This document shows, in pieces, positions 1 through 7,134 of a stretch of DNA of 20,358 nucleotides (position 1 is the stretch's first letter; every line of letters begins with the position of its first letter). Source of the DNA: CF-118 sp035689345. Lineage in GTDB: Bacteria > Chloroflexota > Dormibacteria > Dormibacterales > Dormibacteraceae. The position numbers were made by a program, and so were the translations under genes. The stretch lies in the NCBI GenBank assembly GCA_035689345.1, contig DASSLR010000010.1:1-20358 (forward strand), in the 5' to 3' direction. The notes below the pieces were generated by a model that saw only the letters and a list, made by a program, of their open reading frames with translations, did no database searches and was not told the DNA's origin.

Positions 1-711
1 CTCGACCTCGACGACGCCGGGCGCGGTCACCGAGCCGGCGGCCGTGACGAGCACCGTGCCCTGGCCGCGTCCCGCGGAGCGGAACCACTCGGCTCCGTAG
101 CGCGCGATCAGCGCGACGTGGGCGAGGCTCTCCACGTTCTGCACAAGCGTCGGCCTGCCGTCGACGCCGGCATCGTGCATGGAGGGCGGCCGCGTGGTCG
201 GCCGGGCGATGCCCACGCTCACGAGCTGCACCGCCGCGCTCGACTCGCCCGCCACGTAACGCGCGGGCGCTGGCACGAGGCGTGCCTGCCTGAGCTCCGG
301 CTCCGGCCTCTCGGCCATGGCGGCGGCCATCGCCGCATAGGCGGCGCGATGGGCCTCGCCGACGACGACCACGACCTCCCGCGTGCGCAGCGCGCGCGCG
401 GCGAGCATCGCGCCGTCCAGCACGAGGTGCGGTCGCGTGCCCATGAGGACGCGGTCCTTGAGGCTCTGGGGCTCACCCTCCGCGCCGTTGACCACGATCA
501 CCGGCGGCTCGCCACGCCGCCTGGCGATGGACCGCCATTTGACGCCGACCGGGAACGCGGCGCCGCCGCGGCCGGTCAGACCGCTGCGCTCGATGACCTC
601 GATCAGCGCGGATCCGGTCGACGGCAGCGGGCCGAGGCGCTGCACGTGCGCCCCCAGGCGCTCGGGGCCGCGCGACAGGTCGGGTCCCGCGAGAAGCCGC
701 AAACCGCTCAC
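1..711 (-). CDS. NuoF-like NADH dehydrogenase (51 kDa-type) flavoprotein, partial
   Basis: Partial gene; 237 codons are present and its 3' end lies outside the window. I translated it by hand from GTG at 711, which overlaps the TGA of the upstream ferric-reductase-like gene by 4 nt (GTGA), suggesting translational coupling. Residues about 46-60 (TGRGGAAFPVGVKW) match the FMN/NADH-binding glycine loop of NuoF and HydB-type 51 kDa subunits. VVNGAEGEPQSLKDRVLM (about 74-91) matches the next conserved block, usually read NADESEPGTCKDR. It probably oxidises NAD(P)H through FMN and passes electrons to Fe-S carriers; the Fe-S and SLBB parts would lie beyond the edge. Beside a membrane bis-heme protein, it may be the cytoplasmic electron-input subunit of a transmembrane electron-transfer module. 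That complex is inference; the flavoprotein family call is solid. Confidence 0.8.
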   Translation of the reverse strand, partial: MSGLRLLAGPDLSRGPERLGAHVQRLGPLPSTGSALIEVIERSGLTGRGGAAFPVGVKWRSIARRRGEPPVIVVNGAEGEPQSLKDRVLMGTRPHLVLDGAMLAARALRTREVVVVVGEAHRAAYAAMAAAMAERPEPELRQARLVPAPARYVAGESSAAVQLVSVGIARPTTRPPSMHDAGVDGRPTLVQNVESLAHVALIARYGAEWFRSAGRGQGTVLVTAAGSVTAPGVVEVE

Positions 712-1295
712 TGCCTGGGCCTGCGGTCCACGGCGGCGCGGAACGCCTCGCGCCTGCCCGCCAGTGGGTCCGACGGGTTCGACATCAAGCGGTAGACCGC
801 GGCGAACCCGACGATGGCGACGCACCCGCAAGTGAGGGCAAAGAACCAGGTCGACCACGCGTCGGTCCCGGTGCCGAGCCCGTGGATGACTCCGATCGGC
901 CACGCGGCGTACGCAAGCCAGTGGATGACCCGCCATGCCTGCCGGCCGATGAACTCGCGCGCCAGGCTGGTCACCACTATCGCCGCCAGCAGCTCGGCGG
1001 CGATGGTCCCGAGCCCCAGCCAGAACGTTCGGTAGTACGACGAGAACGGGATGATCGCCGCGGCCCAGCCCAGGTTCGTGAAGGGGTCGACGACCGCGGT
1101 GACGATGTGCAGGCCGAGAAAGACAAGCGTGACCAGGGCGAGGTTGCGGTGCAGCCCCGTGGTCAGGAAGCGCGGCCAGCCGGTCGCCTGGAAGCGGAGG
1201 CTCGACAGCACGCCGAGTCCGACCACGGCGGTCAGGAGGACGAGGCTCACCGCCCCCGCCCCGCGGGTGGTGTACCACAGGATCTGGTCGGTCAC
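708..1295 (-). CDS. Ferric reductase-like transmembrane protein (bis-heme)
   Basis: 195 aa, about five to six hydrophobic segments. Family: ferric-reductase-like transmembrane domain (YedZ/MsrQ/FRD type), which carries electrons across the membrane through b-hemes. Candidate heme ligands are two histidine pairs on facing helices: H49 and H63 (GLHRN, GLHI) and H125 and H138 (IHW, VIHG). The start is GTG, 6 nt after the stop of the Ser-rich gene; no strong Shine-Dalgarno is visible. Its stop overlaps the start of the NuoF-like gene. There is no cytoplasmic flavin domain in this polypeptide, so the neighbouring NuoF-like protein is the natural electron donor. It is shorter than eukaryotic FRE/NOX proteins but normal for bacterial stand-alone FRD domains. 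The electron acceptor (iron, quinone or a periplasmic protein) cannot be told from sequence. Confidence 0.85.
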   Translation of the reverse strand: MTDQILWYTTRGAGAVSLVLLTAVVGLGVLSSLRFQATGWPRFLTTGLHRNLALVTLVFLGLHIVTAVVDPFTNLGWAAAIIPFSSYYRTFWLGLGTIAAELLAAIVVTSLAREFIGRQAWRVIHWLAYAAWPIGVIHGLGTGTDAWSTWFFALTCGCVAIVGFAAVYRLMSNPSDPLAGRREAFRAAVDRRPRQ

Positions 1296-1301
1296 GTGGC
1301 G

Positions 1302-1646
1302 CTAGCGCGAACCGCCCGTCACCGCGATCGGAGTGCTCGTGCCGGAGGACGAGCTCACCGAACCTGACGAACTCGACAGGCCGGAGCCGGCGGAGCTGTC
1401 GTCCTCCGAGGATGAGGACGTCGACGTCGAGGTCGAGCCCGAGGTCGTGGTCGAGCTCGAGCTCGAGCTCGAGCCGGTCGCGGAAGTCGAGTCCAGCTTG
1501 CCCGGGATCGTCTCGGCGCTGACATAACCGAGGACGCCCACGCCGGCCAGGGCGCCGATCACCGTGCCGGTGGTGAGGCGAGCCAGCAGGCGATGGGCCG
1601 AGTCCCGGCTGTCGATCTTGTGGCGGAGGACTTCGTTCGGGCTCAT
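1302..1646 (-). CDS. Ser-rich membrane-anchored protein
   Basis: 114 aa from ATG at 1646. A longer in-frame reading to 1748 exists but adds residues unlike any signal or domain. Residues about 23-45 are a single hydrophobic segment (TVIGALAGVGVLGYVSA) after a charged N-terminus. From about residue 55 to 108 the chain is almost pure Ser/Thr/Gly with an EDD patch, ending TPIAVTGGSR. There is no C-terminal hydrophobic tail or sortase motif. The topology suggests a short cytoplasmic end, one membrane span and a flexible extracytoplasmic Ser-rich tail. It is the first gene of the run leading into the ferric-reductase-like protein, so it may be an accessory of that complex. Function unknown. The tail is partly encoded by an AGCTCG hexamer repeat. 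A GGAGG lies about 12 nt before the ATG. Confidence 0.6.
   Translation of the reverse strand: MSPNEVLRHKIDSRDSAHRLLARLTTGTVIGALAGVGVLGYVSAETIPGKLDSTSATGSSSSSSSTTTSGSTSTSTSSSSEDDSSAGSGLSSSSGSVSSSSGTSTPIAVTGGSR
1453..1475. repeat. GAGCTC hexanucleotide microsatellite in the Ser-rich gene
   Basis: The plus strand shows roughly four consecutive GAGCTC units. On the coding (minus) strand they are alternating AGC and TCG serine codons of the Ser-rich tail. A perfect in-frame hexamer repeat can expand or contract by replication slippage without changing the reading frame, changing only tail length by two serines per unit. Confidence 0.6.
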
Positions 1647-1818
1647 GCCGGCAGGATGCCTCCATGGTCTCAGCACCGTCTGGGAGCCGGCTGTGAGATC
1701 GCTGGGAACAAAGCCTTGGCGATCTCCCAGGGTTCTTGAAGGTTGCACTGAGAGTCAAACGTCAATCTCGTCGGTGCGGTCACGGAACCGACACACATAT
1801 AAGGAGAGGGACATCGAC

Positions 1819-2085
1819 ATGAATGGCATCCGGAAAGGAGTGCTCGCGGCCGTGGCCGCGGGCTCGCTGGCGGTGGGGGGCGTGGCGGGAGCCGTGATCT
1901 ACGCCGCGACCACGATCAGCGCGTCAGCCGCCACGAACCCGAACCAGGCGGCCGTGCAGGCCGCCGCGTCGCCCGCGCCCAGCACGGGCAAGTTCGTTCC
2001 GAACGAGGACCCCGCGCACGAGGCCGGCGAGAGCGCAGCGCGCGAAGCGCAGGAGAACGCGGGCCAGGTACCGACGGTTCCCTAG
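1819..2085 (+). CDS. Small secreted protein with NEDPAHE tail, unknown function
   Basis: 88 aa. The start is ATG at 1819 with a good Shine-Dalgarno (AAGGAG at about 1801-1806); the reading frame is open further upstream but lacks a sensible N-terminus. Residues 1-37 form a signal sequence or membrane anchor: MNGIRKG, then an Ala/Gly/Val-rich core, then SASA at about 34-37 as a plausible signal-peptidase site. The mature part has an Ala/Pro-rich spacer and a charged C-terminus (NEDPAHEAGESAAREAQENAG) predicted to be helical and rich in E, A and H. I do not recognise a named family. The highly structured tail looks conserved rather than random, which is inference. It is divergent from the redox operon and is followed by a hairpin with a short T run. 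Confidence 0.7.
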   Translation: MNGIRKGVLAAVAAGSLAVGGVAGAVIYAATTISASAATNPNQAAVQAAASPAPSTGKFVPNEDPAHEAGESAAREAQENAGQVPTVP

Positions 2086-2111
2086 TCCCCAGCCACCGCG
2101 GCGTTCCGGAG

Positions 2112-2135
2112 GGGCCGGTGAAATGCCGGCCCTTT
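2112..2135 (+). terminator. Hairpin terminator after the small secreted protein
   Basis: GGGCCGG (2112-2118), loop TGAAATG, CCGGCCC (2126-2132), then TTT. A 7-bp GC-only stem with a short T run, 26 nt after the stop codon at 2085: a plausible intrinsic terminator on the plus strand, though the T tract is short. Confidence 0.6.
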
Positions 2136-2144
2136 CGTAATGGC

Positions 2145-2174
2145 GCGGGGGAGGACGGAGATGTCCTCCCCCGC
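2145..2174. repeat. Perfect 12-bp inverted repeat
   Basis: GCGGGGGAGGAC (2145-2156), loop GAGAT-like six bases (2157-2162), GTCCTCCCCCGC (2163-2174). The stem is perfect over 12 bp and has no T tract on either side. It sits in the gene-free stretch between the secreted protein and proline dehydrogenase. It could be a bidirectional transcription stop, an RNA-stability element or a short palindromic repeat unit. Its inner part resembles the hairpin at 12536-12558. Confidence 0.7.
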
Positions 2175-2230
2175 GGAACCCCCACCTCCCCTCGGCGACG
2201 CTGGGCGGCCAAGGTGAGACGCTGGGCTTC

Positions 2231-2249
2231 GGCCGGAATGAATCCGGCC
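2231..2249 (-). terminator. Hairpin downstream of proline dehydrogenase
   Basis: GGCCGGA (2231-2237), five-base loop, TCCGGCC (2243-2249), about 27 nt past the stop of the proline dehydrogenase gene on the minus strand. GGGCT and AGCCC flank it and could extend the structure with an internal loop. No T tract, so termination is only suggested. Confidence 0.45.
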
Positions 2250-2275
2250 TAAAGCTCCACTTAGCCCTTTCATGA

Positions 2276-3199
2276 CTAGGCCTGGCCGAAAGCCTGGCGG
2301 GCCACGAACAGCACGTTGGCGGGGCGCTCGGCCAGCCGCCGGATGTACCAGCCGTACCAGGCAGGCCCGTACGCGATGAGCTGCCGCGCCGTGTGCCCCT
2401 CGGCCGCCAGCCTCGCCAGAGCCTCGGTCTGGATCCCGTAAAGCATGTTGACCTCGACCTTGGCGTGCTCGATGCCAAGCGCGTCGGCGTAAGAGGTGAT
2501 GCGTCGGATGAGGGGCGCGTCGTGTGTGCCGAGCACCAGGCGCAGCCTTTCGCGCTTGACCTCGGGCAGCATGAACGCGCAGAGCGCGAGGTAATTGGCG
2601 TCCACGTCGCGCTTGGCCGGGAACGCTTTGTCAGGCGGCTCGGCGTACGCGCCCTTGACGAGGCGGATCGCCGGCTTCAGCTCGAGCAGCCGGCCGACGT
2701 CGCCTGCGGTGCGGTAGAGGTACGCCTGGATGGCCAGGCCGACGTGCTCGTGCCTTTTGCGCACCGCGGCGTAGAGATCCAGAGTCGCGTCTGTGTACGC
2801 GGTGCCTTCCATGTCGATCCAGAGCCAGCCGCCCGCCTTTTCGGCGGCGGCCGCCAGGCGCTGCAGGTTCTCGAGCGCCGCGGCGGCGTCGATGTCGAGG
2901 CCTACGTGGGTGGGCTTGACCGAGATGATCGGGTCGACCTTTGCCTCCGCGGCCTTCGTCAGCACCATCTCGAAGTGCTGGACCACGGCGCCCGCCTCGG
3001 CGAGGTCCGTGACGTTCTCGCCGAGCTGCGTGAAGAGCACGCCGATGTGTTGCCGCTTGAACTCCACGGCGACTTTGAGCGCATCCTCGAACTCCTCGCC
3101 GGGCATGAAGCGGCGGACGGCCCGCTTGACGAAGCCCCACTGCGGCACGTGCGCGGCCAACCAGGGATTGGTCGCGCACCACAGCAGCAGGCCTCTCAT
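2276..3199 (-). CDS. Proline dehydrogenase (FAD-dependent, monofunctional)
   Basis: 307 aa, the usual length of monofunctional bacterial PRODH. It oxidises L-proline to delta-1-pyrroline-5-carboxylate with FAD, passing electrons to the quinone pool. Visible TIM-barrel motifs: SVKPTHVGL (93-101, flavin-binding lysine strand), IQAYLYRT (158-165), RLVKGAYAEP (179-188), GTHD (224-227), MLYGI (252-256), and the substrate-helix signature RRLAERPAN (287-295) preceded by YGPAWYGWY. All expected blocks are present, so the enzyme should be active. It begins 27 nt after the last ABC ATPase stop and is on the same strand, so it may be the last gene of the ROK/ABC operon, although a 6-bp inverted repeat sits in the gap. 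No P5C dehydrogenase is visible nearby. Confidence 0.93.
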   Translation of the reverse strand: MRGLLLWCATNPWLAAHVPQWGFVKRAVRRFMPGEEFEDALKVAVEFKRQHIGVLFTQLGENVTDLAEAGAVVQHFEMVLTKAAEAKVDPIISVKPTHVGLDIDAAAALENLQRLAAAAEKAGGWLWIDMEGTAYTDATLDLYAAVRKRHEHVGLAIQAYLYRTAGDVGRLLELKPAIRLVKGAYAEPPDKAFPAKRDVDANYLALCAFMLPEVKRERLRLVLGTHDAPLIRRITSYADALGIEHAKVEVNMLYGIQTEALARLAAEGHTARQLIAYGPAWYGWYIRRLAERPANVLFVARQAFGQA

Positions 3200-3223
3200 G
3201 CGGCCTGATGGTAAATCGGCCGC
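3200..3223. promoter_or_regulatory. Inverted repeat immediately upstream of the proline dehydrogenase start
   Basis: GCGGCC (3200-3205), 12-base spacer, GGCCGC (3218-3223). It fills nearly the whole gap between the ABC ATPase stop and the ATG at 3199, exactly where a ribosome-binding site should be, and no clear Shine-Dalgarno is visible. It might tune translation of the last gene or act as a weak processing or termination site. Confidence 0.4.
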
Positions 3224-3226
3224 TGT

Positions 3227-4234
3227 CTAGGTCGCGACGTGGCAGGCGGCCTCGTGCGCGGGGCGCAGGGGCCGCATCTGCGGCGTCTCCTTCGAGCATC
3301 GCTCGATCGCGTACGGGCAGCGGTAGCGGAACCGGCAGCCCTCACCAGGATCGATCACTCGCGGAGGCTCCGCCACCTCCGACGTCGCGGGCAGTGAGAT
3401 CGGCGCCCGCGGATCGGGCACGGCGGAGAGCAGCAGCTGCGTGTACGGGTGCTTCGGGTTTGCGAGCACGTCCTCGACGGGACCGCTCTCGGCGATGCGA
3501 CCCGCGTACATGACGATGAGCCGGTCGGCGACGTACCTCGCGCTCGCGATGTCATGGGTGATGTAGAGGAAGGAGATTCCCTCATTGCGACGCAGGTCGG
3601 CCATCAGGTTCAGCACCCCTATGCGCACCGACACGTCGAGCATCGACACGGGCTCGTCGGCCAGGATGAGCTCGGGCCGGCACGCGAGGGCCTGCGCGAA
3701 GCCGATGCGCTGGCGCTGGCCGCCGCTCAGCTGGTGCGGGTACTTGCTCAGGAACTCGTGAGGCGGCTGAAGGCCCACCGATTTCAGGATCCGCTGCGCC
3801 TCCTGCTCGCGGTCGTTTGCCGTCAGCTCGGGGCGGTGCAGCTTCAACGCTCGCATCACGCCGTGAGACACGCGATACACAGGGCTCAGCGATCCGTATG
3901 GATCCTGAAACACCATGGGCACGCGCGCGGCGTAACCGAGACGTTCCTTGCGCGCGGTCATCGTCGCCAGCGAGCGGCCGTGATAGACGATCTCCCCGCG
4001 CGTGGGCCGGTACACGCGCGCGAGCAGCCGCGCCACGGTGCTCTTGCCGCTGCCGCTCTCGCCGACGAGCGCGACTATCTCGTTGGGCCGGATCACGAGA
4101 TCGACGTCGTCGACCGCGTGCAGGAAGCGGCGTGACAGCGGTCCGCCGATGCGGAAGTGCCGCGTCAGGCTCCTGGCTTCGAGGATCGGCTCGGTCCTCA
4201 CCGCCGAGGGCGCGACGGCGCGCTCAGTCGCCAT
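3227..4234 (-). CDS. Opp/Dpp-class ABC transporter ATP-binding protein (DppF-like)
   Basis: 335 aa. Cytoplasmic ATPase of an Opp/Dpp-class importer. Walker A GESGSGKST (58-66), signature LSGGQRQR (169-176), Walker B LILADEP (189-195), H-loop histidine H227. The C-terminal oligopeptide-transporter extension has a Cys-rich GCRFRYRCP motif and further cysteines typical of OppD/OppF (possible Fe-S or metal site). The ATG overlaps the stop of the preceding ATPase by 11 nt, so the two subunits are translationally coupled. It pairs with the other ATPase as a heterodimer under the two permeases. Substrate cannot be read from the ATPase; context with GH4, kinase and ROK suggests a glycoside rather than a peptide. 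Confidence 0.93.
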   Translation of the reverse strand: MATERAVAPSAVRTEPILEARSLTRHFRIGGPLSRRFLHAVDDVDLVIRPNEIVALVGESGSGKSTVARLLARVYRPTRGEIVYHGRSLATMTARKERLGYAARVPMVFQDPYGSLSPVYRVSHGVMRALKLHRPELTANDREQEAQRILKSVGLQPPHEFLSKYPHQLSGGQRQRIGFAQALACRPELILADEPVSMLDVSVRIGVLNLMADLRRNEGISFLYITHDIASARYVADRLIVMYAGRIAESGPVEDVLANPKHPYTQLLLSAVPDPRAPISLPATSEVAEPPRVIDPGEGCRFRYRCPYAIERCSKETPQMRPLRPAHEAACHVAT

Positions 4235-5204
4235 CGCTGCCGGCGTACAGGTGGCAGCGCACCTGCACGTCCTCGCGCTCGAAGAATGGCGGCTCGATGG
4301 TCTTGCAGTGCGGCATGACGCGCGGGCATCGCGGGTGGAAGCGACAGCCGGAGGGCGGATGCGCGAGGTCGGGCGGGCTGCCGGGGATCCCCTGCAGCGC
4401 CTGGCGCTCGCCCTTGATCGAAGGAAACGAGCCGAGCAGCCCCGACGAGTAAGGATGGCGCGGCCGGTCGAAGACGGTCTGCGTCGGACCGATCTCCATC
4501 ACCTGGCCCGCGTACATGACCGCGAGCCGGTCGGAGAAGTGACTCACGAGCGACATGTCGTGGGTCACGAAGATCGCGGCGAAACCGATCTTCTTCTGCA
4601 GCTGCTTGATCTGCAGCATCAGCGATCGCTGCGCGACCACGTCCAGCGCCGACGTGGGCTCGTCCATGATCACGAGCTCGGGCGTGAACACCAGCGCCAT
4701 CGCGATCATGGAGCGCTGGCGCATGCCGCCGCTGAGCTGGTGCGGAAAGCTCTTCAGGTGCACGGGGTCGATGCCGACCAGGCGCAACACCTCCTCCGAG
4801 CGCCGGCGCAGGTCGCGATGGGACATGCGCTGGTGGGCGAGGATCGCATCGCTGAGCTGCGCGCCGATCGTCATCACCGGGTTGAGCGCGTTCATCGCGC
4901 TCTGCATCACCACCGAGTAGTTCCGCCAGCGGATGTGGCGCAGGTCTTCCTCCCCCATCGTGACCATGTCGTCGCCGCGGAAGCGGATCGAGCCCGAGGC
5001 GATCTCGGCGGGCGGTGCGAGCAAGCGCGCGATCGCGTACAGCAGCGTCGACTTGCCGCAACCCGACTCGCCGACGATGCCCAGAAATTCGCCCGGGGCG
5101 ACGCTCAGCGAGACGCGGTCCACGGCGCGCACAGCGCCCTTCTCGGTCACGTAGTCGACGCAGAGGTCCTCGACCTCGAGCAGGGCCGAGCCGATACCGA
5201 TCAA
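4224..5204 (-). CDS. Opp/Dpp-class ABC transporter ATP-binding protein (DppD-like)
   Basis: 326 aa. Walker A GESGCGKST (45-53), Q-loop glutamine about 101, signature LSGGMRQR (157-164), Walker B LVIMDEPTSALD (177-188), H215 in the THD switch, and a C-terminal oligopeptide-transporter motif GCRFHPRCP. The start is TTG at 5204: TTGA overlaps the permease stop by 4 nt, the only start placed sensibly against the conserved N-terminus. It energises import together with the downstream ATPase. The motifs are intact. Confidence 0.92.
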   Translation of the reverse strand: MIGIGSALLEVEDLCVDYVTEKGAVRAVDRVSLSVAPGEFLGIVGESGCGKSTLLYAIARLLAPPAEIASGSIRFRGDDMVTMGEEDLRHIRWRNYSVVMQSAMNALNPVMTIGAQLSDAILAHQRMSHRDLRRRSEEVLRLVGIDPVHLKSFPHQLSGGMRQRSMIAMALVFTPELVIMDEPTSALDVVAQRSLMLQIKQLQKKIGFAAIFVTHDMSLVSHFSDRLAVMYAGQVMEIGPTQTVFDRPRHPYSSGLLGSFPSIKGERQALQGIPGSPPDLAHPPSGCRFHPRCPRVMPHCKTIEPPFFEREDVQVRCHLYAGSDGD

Positions 5205-6124
5205 GACTTTCTTCTACGCACCGGCCGCAGGGCCGGGTTGCTCAGCTCGTCGAACGCGTAGTTGAGCAGCGCGAACGCGGCGCCCAGGAGCGCGATGCAG
5301 ATGCCCGGGGCGAGCACCCAGATGGGAGAGCCCGCGAGGAGGGCGCCGTTGGCCTGCGCCCAGTACAGCATCGTCCCCCAGCTGAGATCGTTCGGGTCGC
5401 CCAGCCCGATGAACTGAAGGCCGGCGGCCGCGAGCACCGCGTAGAGGGCCGCGCCCAGGAAGATGGCGACGATGAGCGAGGTCATGTTCGGCATGACCTC
5501 GAACACGATGATGTAGAGGCTGCGCTCGCCCCGCACGCGCGCGGCTTCGAGAAACTCGCGGTTGCGCAGGGACAGCGCCTGCGATCGCAGCTGACGGGCG
5601 CCGTACGACCAGCCCGTGATGACGATCACCGCGATGAGCACCACCACGCCTCCGCTCTTGGCATACGCGGCCACGACGATCATCAGCGGCAACGTCGGGA
5701 TGACGAGGAAGACGTCCGTGAAGAGGTTGAGGACGTGGTCCCACAGGCCGCCGAGATAGGCGGCCGAGACTCCGACGATGACGGAGATGAGCGTCGCGAA
5801 CAGGCCTGCGACGATGGCCAGGAGCAGCGACTGCCGGGTGCTCCAGACGAGCTGCGAAAAGATGTCCTGGCCGAACGATGTCGTGCCGAGTGGATGCGCG
5901 AGCGACGGTCCGAGGATCGGGTCGAATAGCAGCGCGTGGGGGTCGTAGGGCGCGATCAGCGGGGCCAGCAGCCCGACCAGCGCGAAGAAAGCCAGCATCG
6001 TCAGCCCGAACGTGGCCTTGCGGCTGCGCAGGAGCGCCAGGCCCACGGCGGCGAGAACTCCGCCACGCGTGGAGACTGGCGGCGCTTCCGCCGGGACCGC
6101 GTCGGTGACGACGCGCACCGCCAC
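5201..6124 (-). CDS. Opp/Dpp-class ABC transporter permease (DppC-like)
   Basis: About 307 aa from GTG at 6124, chosen because GGGAGG lies 10 nt upstream and the start falls just after the stop of the DppB-like gene (6127). An in-frame GTG further upstream at 6160 would overlap that gene and add a non-conserved 12-residue stretch. Typical DppC layout: a cytoplasmic N-terminus, TM1 (LTMLAFFALVGLLAPLIA), an extracytoplasmic loop with HPLGT and GQDIFSQL, then a five-helix permease core with the EAA-type coupling loop near REFLEAARVRG. It forms the transmembrane pathway with the DppB-like protein. The ASTP-type N-terminal extension is rich in Val/Ala/Pro and unconserved. Confidence 0.9.
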   Translation of the reverse strand: MAVRVVTDAVPAEAPPVSTRGGVLAAVGLALLRSRKATFGLTMLAFFALVGLLAPLIAPYDPHALLFDPILGPSLAHPLGTTSFGQDIFSQLVWSTRQSLLLAIVAGLFATLISVIVGVSAAYLGGLWDHVLNLFTDVFLVIPTLPLMIVVAAYAKSGGVVVLIAVIVITGWSYGARQLRSQALSLRNREFLEAARVRGERSLYIIVFEVMPNMTSLIVAIFLGAALYAVLAAAGLQFIGLGDPNDLSWGTMLYWAQANGALLAGSPIWVLAPGICIALLGAAFALLNYAFDELSNPALRPVRRRKS

Positions 6125-6126
6125 GG

Positions 6127-7110
6127 CTAGGAAGCCTCCCGCGTGCGCGGGTCGAGCCACGCGGTCAGGAAGTCCGCGGCCAGCACGGCCACCAGCACCG
6201 CGAGCGTGATCATCAGGAACAGCGTCTGCATCAGCGAGAAGTCCTCGCTGTGGACCGCCTGCAGCAGGGTGAAACCGAGTCCCGGGTAGTTGAAGACGAT
6301 CTCGACGAGGATCGCCCCGCTAATCACGAAGCCCAGCGACATCGCGAAGCCGGTGAGGTTCGGCAGGATCGCGTTGCGGCCGGCGTACATGAACATGATC
6401 CGCACCGGCGACAGGCCCTTCGCCCGCGCCATCTTCACGTAGTCCTCCGCGAGGGTCGTGATCATCGTGTTGCGCATGGTCAGGATCCAGCCGCCGATCG
6501 ACGTGATCACGATCGTCAGCGCCGGCAGGAACCCGTGCGCGATCACCTGTCCCACGAACGACCACGAAAGCTCGATCGAGCCGGTGACGTCGTAAGCGAA
6601 GCCGAGGGGGAACCAGCCCAGCGTCAGGGAAAGGACCAGCAGGACGATGAGGCCGAGCCAGAAGTAAGGGAAGGCGGAGATGACGATGAAGACCGGTGGC
6701 AGGATCGCGTCGAGGAAGCCTCCCCGCCGCCACGCGCTGAGCATGCCGAGGATGGTGCCGAGAGCGAAGGCGATGATCGTCGACATGCCCACGAGGCCCA
6801 GCGTCCAGGGCAGTCCTTGCTTGATCACGTCGCCGACCGATGTCGGAAAGAAGGTCACCGACGTGCCGAAGTTGCCGGTCACCGTGTTGCCGAGGTACTG
6901 CAGGTACTGCTGCCACAACGGCTGGTGGTTGTTGAGGCCGAGCGCCACCTCCAGCGTGTGAATGGTCTGGGGGCTGACCCGACCGTGGAAGCGCACCAGC
7001 ATCGCCTCGGCCGGATTGCCCGGCATGACGCGCGGCAGGATGAAGTTGATGGTCAGCGCGGCCCAGAGCGTGATGAAGAAGAACTCGAGCCGCCTGATCA
7101 GGTAGCCCAT
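6127..7110 (-). CDS. Opp/Dpp-class ABC transporter permease (DppB-like)
   Basis: 327 aa integral membrane subunit. N-terminal signature MGYLIRRLEFFFITLWAAL followed by LPRVMPGNPAEAM, typical of DppB/OppB; the EAA coupling loop is DYVKMARAKGLSP, and the C-terminus carries FNYPGLG and a final hydrophobic helix before WLDPR. It starts with ATG, 68 nt after the solute-binding-protein stop, the only large gap inside the operon; that gap holds an 8-bp stem-loop. It pairs with the DppC-like permease. It is full length for the family, with no missing segment. Confidence 0.92.
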   Translation of the reverse strand: MGYLIRRLEFFFITLWAALTINFILPRVMPGNPAEAMLVRFHGRVSPQTIHTLEVALGLNNHQPLWQQYLQYLGNTVTGNFGTSVTFFPTSVGDVIKQGLPWTLGLVGMSTIIAFALGTILGMLSAWRRGGFLDAILPPVFIVISAFPYFWLGLIVLLVLSLTLGWFPLGFAYDVTGSIELSWSFVGQVIAHGFLPALTIVITSIGGWILTMRNTMITTLAEDYVKMARAKGLSPVRIMFMYAGRNAILPNLTGFAMSLGFVISGAILVEIVFNYPGLGFTLLQAVHSEDFSLMQTLFLMITLAVLVAVLAADFLTAWLDPRTREAS

Positions 7111-7134
7111 TCGGTCAAACCTAGTTTGGGAGAA

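Noticed and set aside
118..795. 225-codon plus-strand open frame at the left edge
   Set aside because: The minus-strand translation gives clear NuoF-like blocks; the plus frame shows only Arg/Gly/His-rich noise.
1333..1527. Plus-strand open frame encoding a very acidic protein (EDEDVDVE-type)
   Set aside because: It is exactly antisense to the Ser codons of the minus-strand Ser-rich gene; the Asp/Glu runs are a by-product of the repeat. No start signal supports it.
4002..5261. 419-codon plus-strand open frame
   Set aside because: Antisense to two ABC ATPase genes with intact Walker motifs; composition rich in Arg/His/Asp as expected for shadows in high-GC DNA.
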